Of a stretch of DNA of 64,000 nt, positions 57,261 to 64,000 are shown one piece after another. Both the position numbers and the translations under genes were made by a program. The notes under the pieces were generated by a model, which did no database searches, was not told where the DNA came from, and was given only the letters and a program-made list of their open reading frames with translations. The DNA lies in NCBI RefSeq assembly GCF_900108855.1, contig NZ_FNXY01000011.1:124001-188000 (forward strand), given 5' to 3'. This stretch comes from Dyadobacter koreensis (GTDB taxonomy: Bacteria > Bacteroidota > Bacteroidia > Cytophagales > Spirosomataceae). How positions within the stretch are numbered: the first letter of the stretch is position 1; each line of letters starts with the position of its first letter.

Positions 57261-58208
57261 ATGAAAGCTCTTCTTACTTTGTTGGCCGTATCCGCCATCT
57301 TACTGGGTTGTAACGCAATCACAGACCCTGGGCCTGAGGATCCTTTGGTTCCTGACAGCGTCTTACAACTTGTTGAAAACAAATATGACAATCCCCAAAA
57401 TATAATTTTCACCGAAATCCTTGAAAAAAGGATATGGAATGTTGAGTTTGAATCCAGAGCAAAACGATACAGCTCGATAGTAAGCCCGGACAATATCAAA
57501 GTCTCTTACTGGCTTGTTGGGCCACATACACCCGACAGCCTGAAAGCCATGATGAATACAAGTGCTGTGGAAGGCGGCACTTTTTCGAACTTTAAAGAGG
57601 AAGAATATATTTCATTCAGGAATTTCAGTTACGAAAAGGCCTACCTGGCTGACTATATCTGGAAAGAAAAATCTTATCTGTTGAAGTGGGTAGCTAGTTT
57701 CCGAGGTGGTCAAAAGCTGATTTACGACCTTGAGATGTCATCATCTATCTTACAGTTTCCCACTGCTGATCTGGTCGATTTGCCACCAGCCTTAAAGCAA
57801 TACTTTCAGAAAAAGGAATTCAATTTTTTACGTGCTACTGTCTGTATCGACTCTCATTCCGAGAAATCGTATCAGGTTTGGTTAAGCAAAAACAACTATG
57901 ATTTCCTGCTGATATTTGACAAAGACTGCAATTTAGTAGCTGGCTCAGACCAACCTGTCCGCATAGATGACGCCCGCGAGCTGCCGGAAAATATAAAGGC
58001 ATTTATTAATAATGGCAATCAAAACAAAGATTTTGGTTTTGAGGTTAAAATTGGTGGCATTGGTATGAGTGAACTGGATGGTGTAAAAAGTTATGCTGTT
58101 ACACTTCAGAAACTAAATGCACCATCAGATAACACAGATACCTGGTACATCTTATTTGATCAAAATGCAAAACCCCTACTGAGCAACTATTATTGCACGC
58201 TCCGATAG
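57261..58208 (+). CDS. lipoprotein with two PepSY-like domains
   Basis: The 315-residue protein has lipobox ILLGC (Cys17). It contains two segments of the beta-lactamase-inhibitor-like PepSY type, LPPALKQYFQKKEFNFLRAT and ELPENIKAFINNGNQNKDFG, each followed by a strand pair (SYQVWLSKNNYDFLLIFD and SYAVTLQKL...WYILFD). Such domains bind and inhibit enzymes or sense periplasmic proteins in other cases. It lies 33 bp after the preceding lipoprotein gene and 52 bp before the sigma gene. A role in periplasmic sensing is possible. Confidence 0.75.
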   Translation: MKALLTLLAVSAILLGCNAITDPGPEDPLVPDSVLQLVENKYDNPQNIIFTEILEKRIWNVEFESRAKRYSSIVSPDNIKVSYWLVGPHTPDSLKAMMNTSAVEGGTFSNFKEEEYISFRNFSYEKAYLADYIWKEKSYLLKWVASFRGGQKLIYDLEMSSSILQFPTADLVDLPPALKQYFQKKEFNFLRATVCIDSHSEKSYQVWLSKNNYDFLLIFDKDCNLVAGSDQPVRIDDARELPENIKAFINNGNQNKDFGFEVKIGGIGMSELDGVKSYAVTLQKLNAPSDNTDTWYILFDQNAKPLLSNYYCTLR

Positions 58209-58260
58209 ATATTTTTAAGCAGTGTGAAAGGTCAACGGACCAGAATTCAATAAGCCCCTA

Positions 58261-58857
58261 ATGAGATTATTTAAATGGCGTCATTACGCCTCCTTGACCG
58301 AGCTTGTGGAAGGATGCCAGCGCCAAGAGCGGAGGGCGCAGAACATATTTTATGACAGGTATAAAAATAGCTTAAAAGGAGTTTGCATCAGGTATGCCAA
58401 AACAGAGGCAGAAGCAGACGATATCCTGCAGGAAGCGTTCATTAAGATTTTTAAAAGCATACAACAGGTCTCCCAGCCTGAAATGGTGGACAAATGGGTA
58501 AAGTCGGTTGTTGTCAGAACGGCTATCAACTATTACCATAGGATCACTAAAAAAGAGTTACTACATTCATCTATTGAAAGCTCTGAGGCTACAATGGATG
58601 TGAGTAATTCCTTCAGAATTATAGAGCAGTTAGATACAGCTCTTTTGCTTTCCGTTATCAGCAGCCTGCCGGATGGTTACCGGACCATTATAAACATGCA
58701 TTTGATTGATGGCTATTCTCACGCAGAAATTGCTCAGATACTCTCAGTTACAGAAGGCACCTCCAAATCCCAGCTAAATCGGGGACGCACATTATTAATA
58801 AAGAAGTTACAGGATATAGGCATTGAATCTCATGAAATCACTGGAAGAAGAAGCTAA
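58261..58857 (+). CDS. ECF RNA polymerase sigma factor
   Basis: The 198-residue protein has region 2 (FYDRYKNSLKGVCIRYAKTE, ADDILQEAFIKIF, the -10-binding surface WVKSVVVRTAINYY) and region 4 (LPDGYRTIINMHLIDGYSHA with the HTH AQILSVTEGTSKSQLNRGR). The start ATG at 58261 follows the stop of the lipoprotein gene by 52 bp. The next gene, a membrane protein, overlaps its end by 26 bp and probably restrains it. Target promoters are unknown. Confidence 0.96.
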   Translation: MRLFKWRHYASLTELVEGCQRQERRAQNIFYDRYKNSLKGVCIRYAKTEAEADDILQEAFIKIFKSIQQVSQPEMVDKWVKSVVVRTAINYYHRITKKELLHSSIESSEATMDVSNSFRIIEQLDTALLLSVISSLPDGYRTIINMHLIDGYSHAEIAQILSVTEGTSKSQLNRGRTLLIKKLQDIGIESHEITGRRS

Positions 58858-60136
58858 TCAAGAGCTTGGAAAAAGGCTGCGCGAGAAGTTGGAAGGATAC
58901 AAAGCACCGGTGAAAGACCAGGTGCGGTCAAACATTTTTGCAGGTCTTGACAGATCAACTTATCGATTTTACTGGGTCATAGGGATTGGTTCGCTTCTTT
59001 TAATAACCGGGTATTTTCTTGGTGATCGATTACTGGACCATAAATTTCATGATAAAGCAGTCTTATTTGATTCGGGCAAAACCGAGGCAGCAAGCAAGAA
59101 AGGAGATCATACCAAACCGGGTTCAGAAAGCATAGGTACTACAAAGAATCAAACCGATCGTTCATATCTGGAAAAAGAACCGATCGGAGCCATCACATCC
59201 GGGGTATTGGAAAAGAAAATGGTGATGCAAAGATCAGCGGTGGATAACGTACATAATAAAAAACGTGATGGGGATAGATCTGCTTCACGGCTAAAATTTA
59301 AATCCCTTGTTAATCCCAAAACAGATCTTTTGAACCATATAAAAGAATCTACGGAAAAAGAGGTAGTTAAATTCGATGCTGAAACCAACATAAAAAGTGA
59401 AACTGTATTAGTTAGAAGCTCTATGCCTGTTAACCTGATAGCTTCTATCAATCGGATTGCGTTTAGTAACTCTTTAAAAATACCTACGATACCACAGGTT
59501 ATACAAAGCAATTTGAGGGAAGTCGTGAAAATACCGGGAATAATGGACGGAGTTAAAGCTGTTTTTTCTGCTGCCACAATGCAAACATTCCAACGGATAA
59601 ACTTGAGCCAGTCTGGTTCTGAACGCATTCAAAATTTTCAGTTCACTCCTTTGTTATCGTCTAAATCTCTATCCTATAAATTTACAGCTGGCCTGGAAAA
59701 AAAACATACTCAACTTTTATTGAATTATCAGTATCTGAGAAGCTGGAATGAGTTTGAGATAGGTACTAATCAGGTGATTGCCGAGCAGACCAGCACAAAT
59801 CAATACACTATGAAAAGGATTGGGGAAAAGCATATAGAAGATGACCGCTCCCATTTGATTGGAATTGGACTTCGGCAAAGTTTTATGCTCCCACAACAAA
59901 TTTTGCCAAATTCCAACTTTAATTTAGGTATAGACTATACGCGTATACTGCCGATTAGCCAGGATTTGGTTTGGGGTAATCTTGGCATCTGTAAACAAAT
60001 TTACCAATCAGGCAAAAACCAACTGGAGATTGGGCCTTATTTTCAATACAGCTTCGTTCAACTCAGGGTAGCAGGACAATCGTGGAAATACAGACCGTAT
60101 CAATTTGGCATTTCAGTGAACTTGAAAGTAAAATGA
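58832..60136 (+). CDS. membrane protein coupled to the sigma factor, putative anti-sigma factor fused to a beta-rich domain
   Basis: I start at ATG 58832, not the TTG three codons earlier. About 45 charged residues (EEEANQELGKRLREKLEGYK) would be cytoplasmic. A membrane helix lies near residues 47-66 (FYWVIGIGSLLLITGYFLG), then 160 low-complexity residues, then about 200 residues of amphipathic strands (FNLGIDYTRILPISQDLVWG, YQFGISVNLKVK). The last look like an outer-membrane beta-barrel half. The position behind a sigma factor, with 26-bp overlap, suggests regulation. No standard zinc-binding anti-sigma motif is seen. Confidence 0.7.
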   Translation: MKSLEEEANQELGKRLREKLEGYKAPVKDQVRSNIFAGLDRSTYRFYWVIGIGSLLLITGYFLGDRLLDHKFHDKAVLFDSGKTEAASKKGDHTKPGSESIGTTKNQTDRSYLEKEPIGAITSGVLEKKMVMQRSAVDNVHNKKRDGDRSASRLKFKSLVNPKTDLLNHIKESTEKEVVKFDAETNIKSETVLVRSSMPVNLIASINRIAFSNSLKIPTIPQVIQSNLREVVKIPGIMDGVKAVFSAATMQTFQRINLSQSGSERIQNFQFTPLLSSKSLSYKFTAGLEKKHTQLLLNYQYLRSWNEFEIGTNQVIAEQTSTNQYTMKRIGEKHIEDDRSHLIGIGLRQSFMLPQQILPNSNFNLGIDYTRILPISQDLVWGNLGICKQIYQSGKNQLEIGPYFQYSFVQLRVAGQSWKYRPYQFGISVNLKVK

Positions 60137-60948
60137 TGTTATCAAGATTGGCTATTGCGGCGACAAACTATACAGATCTTTTGCTTATAAGTCAAAAGCG
60201 AAAAATTCGTTGAAACCGACCGTGTCAATACGGTCTTGATGAAAATTCGCAGGATCAAAAGTGATGCTGAGTTTTGTCTGACGGAATAGCGTTGTGCAAC
60301 AGCCGCATGAGCGTCTGAGAATGGCAGAATGTTGATGACCTGACAAAATTCTCTGGCAGATAAGACATAGCGCTTCGGTCTGATGAACTGTTCTCAAAGT
60401 TCGTTTATAAACAGGGAAAGCTGACTTTCTATTTTGGCCAGGAAAAGCTAATCCTAAGCAAGCAGAAGGAAATGGGAGATTTTTTAATATATACTTCGCG
60501 CCTAGTTCCAATACAACATCCGGCAAATAATAAACCTTATGATGGAGTCTGTCGATGTGTCGTTCCGTTTTAGAAGCAGAATATTATCTGCAGATAATGG
60601 TCAGTCGATCTAAAGAAGCTTACATCCAAACACATTACTATACGTTAGATTCAGAAAAAAGCAAATAATGCGTCCAGGGTACATCCATTTGCGACTACGC
60701 CAAGTCTTTCTGATTTGTTCTTTCATTCAAGAAAGGGACGAAAACGCTGCTAGGCTATCTGAATGAAAGAAAATGAACATGAAGTTGAAAACCGGCGCGA
60801 GTTTTTTGCAACAGATATTTCTACCGCATATGCAACCGGGACCAGCAAAAACCTGTCTAATGCTTGGGAACGACTCCATTTGCGAAAATCAATTCGTCAT
60901 TCTGATAAATTCCCGTCTCACAAGTTTCAACATTTAACTTTTTGTAAA
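60137..60948. other. gene-free stretch
   Basis: About 800 bp without an intact gene. The frame from ATG 60763 runs into the following lipoprotein but lacks any sense before residue 62. A plus-strand scrap GKLTFYFGQEKLILSKQKEM near 60410 looks protein-like, so a decayed gene may lie here. Confidence 0.3.
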
Positions 60949-61803
60949 ATGCACATTCATCGATTCACTATTTGCCTTATGCTGTTGGCGGCCTGGGGAT
61001 GCCAGACCGACTCCGAAACGATCCTGCCCGGCGAGGCATCTTCTGCTAATGGCCCTCAGGGAGCTACCGAAATTCCCGCGACAAATCTGCGCATTAAACA
61101 AATGCTGGTCACCGGCAACAACGGAGGTCTTGGCCCCATGTTCGTAAACACTTATTTTACTTACGCAAAGGGGCGGGAGCTGGAAAACGTGACCATTCCG
61201 ACGGACACTTACGCTGGCCTGAACACCCGTTTGTATACCTACGACGAGCAGGGCCGCATCACTGTCAGCAGGTCTCTGCGCGAAAATCCCACTAATAACG
61301 GAATCAGAGGTTACCAGACGAATTATCATTATACCGACAGCACGATCGTCCAAACAGATTTTCAGGTGGATATCGAAGGAAACTTATCAGTCAACCCTCA
61401 GGCACCGAATTATAAGGTCACTTACCGTCTGAATAACGAAGGACTTGTTTATGAAGAATTTGAGGAAGGGACTATCATCTGGGGAAGTGAAACCACTGAA
61501 CTTCGCAGGCATACGTACGAAAATGGAAATATTGTTAAAACAACAACACTGGATGCATTTGGACAGGTGGTTAGTACCTTCTATTATGAATATGATAATA
61601 AAGTTAATCCGTTTTACAAGTGGTCACACATGTATAGCCCAACACTTACTTGCAGCCGTAATAATGTCATTGGCTGGCGGACCGGTAAAAGTGAGCCTCA
61701 GCGGAACGAATACACTTATAATGAGCACGGGCTACCGCTAACTAAAAAAAATGTTACGCAAGGAGCAGTACTTACTTATGATTACGAAACGTTTGAGAAT
61801 TAG
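60949..61803 (+). CDS. lipoprotein with YD-like repeats
   Basis: I start at ATG 60949, where MHIHRFTICLMLLAAWGC gives a clear lipobox AWGC; the longer frame starting at 60763 adds 62 unrelated residues. The mature protein has repeated strand-turn units of the YD type (LYTYDEQGRITVSRSL, YHYTDSTIVQTDFQ, HTYENGNIVKTTTLDAFG, YTYNEHGLPLTKKN). The relative at 56331 shares this plan. These repeats are typical of surface-exposed beta-sheet proteins. It is a single-gene unit with a terminator behind it. Confidence 0.8.
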   Translation: MHIHRFTICLMLLAAWGCQTDSETILPGEASSANGPQGATEIPATNLRIKQMLVTGNNGGLGPMFVNTYFTYAKGRELENVTIPTDTYAGLNTRLYTYDEQGRITVSRSLRENPTNNGIRGYQTNYHYTDSTIVQTDFQVDIEGNLSVNPQAPNYKVTYRLNNEGLVYEEFEEGTIIWGSETTELRRHTYENGNIVKTTTLDAFGQVVSTFYYEYDNKVNPFYKWSHMYSPTLTCSRNNVIGWRTGKSEPQRNEYTYNEHGLPLTKKNVTQGAVLTYDYETFEN

Positions 61804-61825
61804 TTATTAACACATAATTCAAAAT

Positions 61826-61859
61826 AAAATGCCGTCCAGAATAATCGGGATGGCATTTT
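61826..61859 (+). terminator. terminator of the YD-like lipoprotein gene
   Basis: AAAATGCCGTCC pairs with GGATGGCATTTT (one G-T wobble) around a 10-nt loop, followed by TATTTC. It starts 22 bp after the stop. Confidence 0.75.
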
Positions 61860-62037
61860 ATTTCATTGATGGACATATTTATTTCTTCATGATGCAATTG
61901 CAACCTTTTCACATCCCAAAGCCTAAATAAACGCACGTCGATCCGCCTCCATGTTATGTCGCTAGTCTTTTCTTGCATTTTGAATCAGTTAAAATTGTGT
62001 ATGGATAGCTTAAGCCAAGGACTTAATCATGCTTGAA

Positions 62038-62212
62038 GTGGAGAATTCGGAGCCACTGATCACCCCAATTTGAAAATTGAGGGCAGGCTGTTTGGATTGG
62101 AATTGACCAGTGTAAGTAAATAATTATTAATTATTTATCATACGGTGAGTAATAGTCTTTTTATGGTCAATCTGCCACGTAATCATATGCTTAACTCGTC
62201 CGAATTCTCCAC
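62038..62212. mobile_element. MITE-like element, copy B
   Basis: Perfect 14-bp terminal inverted repeats GTGGAGAATTCGGA and TCCGAATTCTCCAC bracket 175 bp. The core of 171 bp (62040-62210) matches copy A at 35865-36035 in length and most of its sequence. An internal pair ATTGACCA and TGGTCAAT is also shared. There is no open frame. It may derive from the ends of an IS21-like element; this is only a guess from the double repeats. Confidence 0.75.
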
Positions 62213-62261
62213 ATTTATCACCTATTCTTTATAAACCCTTTAACACTAACTCCAGCGTATT

Positions 62262-62600
62262 TTAAAATCTGTAAAGTGTAGGTTGGCTTTTTATTTTGAA
62301 CATCTCTCTAATTTCATCGGTACTCCGGCTGTTCTTTTTATAAATATCTTTGACTTCCGGAGCAATTTTACGGCAACGCTCGCTTAAGGCTTCCGGTCTG
62401 CCTACGGATCTGCCCCGCGCACGAGCTGATTCCAGACCTGCTTTTGTTCGTTCCCTAATGATGTTTCGCTCAGCACACTCGTAAATTGAAAAAACAGATT
62501 ACCGGTTGTTTTCCTGGAATCAATAGACTCAGATAGTGATTTAAGATTTATTCCTTTATTTTTCAATCAACTCGATGAGCTTAATGGTACTTCTTCCAAG
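62262..62600 (-). pseudogene. frameshifted serine recombinase (resolvase/invertase)
   Basis: The minus strand reads LGRSTIKLIELI, then, after a stop and frame change, NKGINLKSLSESIDSRKTTG with NLFFQFTSVLSE. A further shift gives RNIIRERTKAGLESARARGR and SVGRPEALSERCRKIAPEVK. These are the end of the catalytic domain, the E helix and the HTH region of a serine recombinase. The N-terminal catalytic Ser is missing. It lies next to MITE copy B, as the other recombinase remnant lies next to copy A. Confidence 0.8.
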
Positions 62601-62655
62601 CCGAAACGCGCGCGCGTTTCAGGCTTTTTACGTCGGTTCGGCACGGGGCACAATA

Positions 62656-64000
62656 TCAAAAGTGAAACCCGATGCTAAGCCGAAATTCTCTTGGCGCAAA
62701 TGGGGTATAAGCGAAAAGGCCAGCAGGCCTGGTCCAGCTGCTTCCGTAATTAAAACGGTTTGAAATATTGTTAACCAATCCCTGGATAAACAAGTGGCTA
62801 TTGGCCCAGCCTATTCCTGCGTCCGCACGAAACAAATTGGCAATTGGGCTCTGGATATCCTGCGGATACCTACCATTTCGTCCTGCCTGAAACTGATAGC
62901 CCGCCGAAACTGAAAATCCGCTGACTTTTTTAAAAGGCAGCCTGTAATGAAGCCAGCTGTTTTGAATATGTTTTACAAGAAAAGGCGATGCGATGCCCAC
63001 CAGGCGCTCGTCGGCATCCCGGGAGATATAGGAATCCGTGTAAGCATAATTGATAACCAGATTCATCCCGGTAAAAACTTCACCTTTCAGATCAACTTCA
63101 ATGCCCTTTGATTTGGTCTGACCGATCTGCGATATAACATTGCGGTTGACTGGATCGCTGACAAGAATATTGTCCCGAGTAATGTCGTATACCGACAGTG
63201 TAGTGCTTAATTTTCCTGCACGCCAGTCTTTTTTAAGACCTGCCTCAAGGTTATTACCCTTTAGGGGCTTGAAAATCCCACCGCTTGTATTCAAGCCGCT
63301 TTGCGGCGTGAATGTTTGATCGAAAAGGCCATAAAAGTAGAAGTTTTTTCGTATCTGGTAGTTAAGGCCGATTCGGGGAGTCAAGACTGCATCGGACACA
63401 CTGGTTTGTCTGGGTTTTAAAATGCTGCTTTTTGAAGCGGTAAACCGGCCAGCCAGCGATAGGCGTAACCTGCCACCAGCCAGGGCAAGTTCATCCTGCA
63501 GGTATGCCGAAAAATACCGGATCCGGTGCTGATTGGTAGCAATATCGGAAAGCTTCCCTTCTTTTTTCTGGGCACTTATGGGGATTCCATAGACTGGGTT
63601 TGACAGGTCAAGAAGATAGACTGTAGTACCAGCGGCCGGATCATTGTAACCTGCATACCCCAGAAAGTTTTTACGGTTATAGTCAAGGCTGGAAAGAATA
63701 CGGTGCTCAATTCGCCCGGTTTTAAAGCTGCCGTTTACAAAGGCCTGAGCTGCCAGCACGCCGGAATTGAATTTTTCATATGTGAGCCGCCTGGGCAGAA
63801 GGTTAGGTTTTGCAGGATTATACGAAGAAACCAGAAAGTAATTTCCATCCATATGGTTTTGGGCGCCGCTGGCCTTCGCAGTAAGTGCCCAGTGGCTGCT
63901 CATTTGCAGGCGGTAGGTGAGAAAGTAATTGCTTTCCCGCGCGCGGGCAGGAATTTTATTTGGATCACTGATGCTGAAAGAGCGTGGCAGTGAAGCGAAG
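62656..64000 (-). CDS. TonB-dependent siderophore receptor, C-terminal part
   Basis: The frame stays open to the window edge, so the N-terminal plug is outside. The roughly 448 residues form a FhuA/FhuE-type barrel: LSSLDYNRKNFLGYAGYNDP, RIRYFSAYLQDELALAGGRL, LTPRIGLNYQIRKNFYFYGL and LVINYAYTDSYISRDADER. The end is APREFRLSIGFHF with the terminal aromatic residue needed for assembly. The protein takes up ferric siderophores or similar chelates through TonB. Its 3' neighbour is a recombinase remnant. Confidence 0.93.
   Translation of the reverse strand, partial: FASLPRSFSISDPNKIPARARESNYFLTYRLQMSSHWALTAKASGAQNHMDGNYFLVSSYNPAKPNLLPRRLTYEKFNSGVLAAQAFVNGSFKTGRIEHRILSSLDYNRKNFLGYAGYNDPAAGTTVYLLDLSNPVYGIPISAQKKEGKLSDIATNQHRIRYFSAYLQDELALAGGRLRLSLAGRFTASKSSILKPRQTSVSDAVLTPRIGLNYQIRKNFYFYGLFDQTFTPQSGLNTSGGIFKPLKGNNLEAGLKKDWRAGKLSTTLSVYDITRDNILVSDPVNRNVISQIGQTKSKGIEVDLKGEVFTGMNLVINYAYTDSYISRDADERLVGIASPFLVKHIQNSWLHYRLPFKKVSGFSVSAGYQFQAGRNGRYPQDIQSPIANLFRADAGIGWANSHLFIQGLVNNISNRFNYGSSWTRPAGLFAYTPFAPREFRLSIGFHF

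Noticed and set aside
60185-60526. Minus-strand 113-residue frame
   Set aside because: It has low-quality composition (Cys- and Ser-rich) with no match to a family, and lies in a region with hints of decay on the other strand.
60763-60948. Upstream extension of the YD-like lipoprotein
   Set aside because: The added 62 residues would bury the signal peptide; the ATG at 60949 gives a normal lipoprotein start.

Overview
The window looks like chromosome of a Bacteroidota species, most likely a Cytophagales member of the Dyadobacter/Spirosoma type. The genus is an inference from gene content. The grounds are SusC/SusD-type and other TonB-dependent receptors, a type IX secretion sorting domain, a BamD-RpoZ-CoaBC-PorD cluster, a Rho factor with a very long disordered insertion, several Bacteroidota-type promoters (TTG, about 20 bp, TAnnTTTG), and many lipoproteins with a Cys lipobox.

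Positions 1-23340 are conserved core. A truncated outer-membrane receptor and a four-helix-bundle membrane protein come first. They are followed by htpG, a minus-strand group of two membrane-anchored helix-hairpin-helix paralogues with an OmpA-like protein, and rho. Next is a plus-strand run of coaX, an outer-membrane protein and lptC. A long minus-strand block then carries cytochrome c, SCO, a small lipoprotein, recN, a small unknown, porD-like, coaBC, rpoZ, bamD, a T9SS cargo protein and an OstA-like LPS-transport protein. tilS and tRNA-Ser(UGA) close the block.

Positions 23340-27460 are a tRNA-Ser integration hotspot. It holds one intact tyrosine recombinase with an overlapping GNAT-like/HTH gene pair as cargo. 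Behind these lie a degenerate second copy of the tRNA 3' end with its terminator, a decayed second integrase and an IS1182-like transposase scrap.

Positions 27660-35360 hold an LtaS/MdoB-like phosphoglycerol-transferase gene coupled to an HD hydrolase gene. A convergent minus-strand group follows: PAP2 phosphatase, TonB receptor, histidine kinase and response regulator. From 35570 to 36040 there is an Mpi-like DNA invertase remnant cut by a 171-bp MITE-like element.

Positions 36330-43434 form a coherent SusC-SusD-glycerophosphodiesterase-phosphodiesterase locus, probably for scavenging phosphodiesters or phospholipid head groups. Beyond it the sequence is an accessory, heavily decayed landscape. 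It contains an epimerase, a CE1-like esterase, broken small genes, an SRAP (HMCES/YedK) gene with two unknown genes behind it, a lone receiver protein and an S41 peptidase lacking its N-terminus. A four-gene lipoprotein/lipoprotein/ECF sigma/membrane-protein operon and a YD-like lipoprotein come after these.

The end of the window has a second MITE copy, a frameshifted serine recombinase, and the C-terminal part of a TonB-dependent siderophore receptor that runs off the edge.
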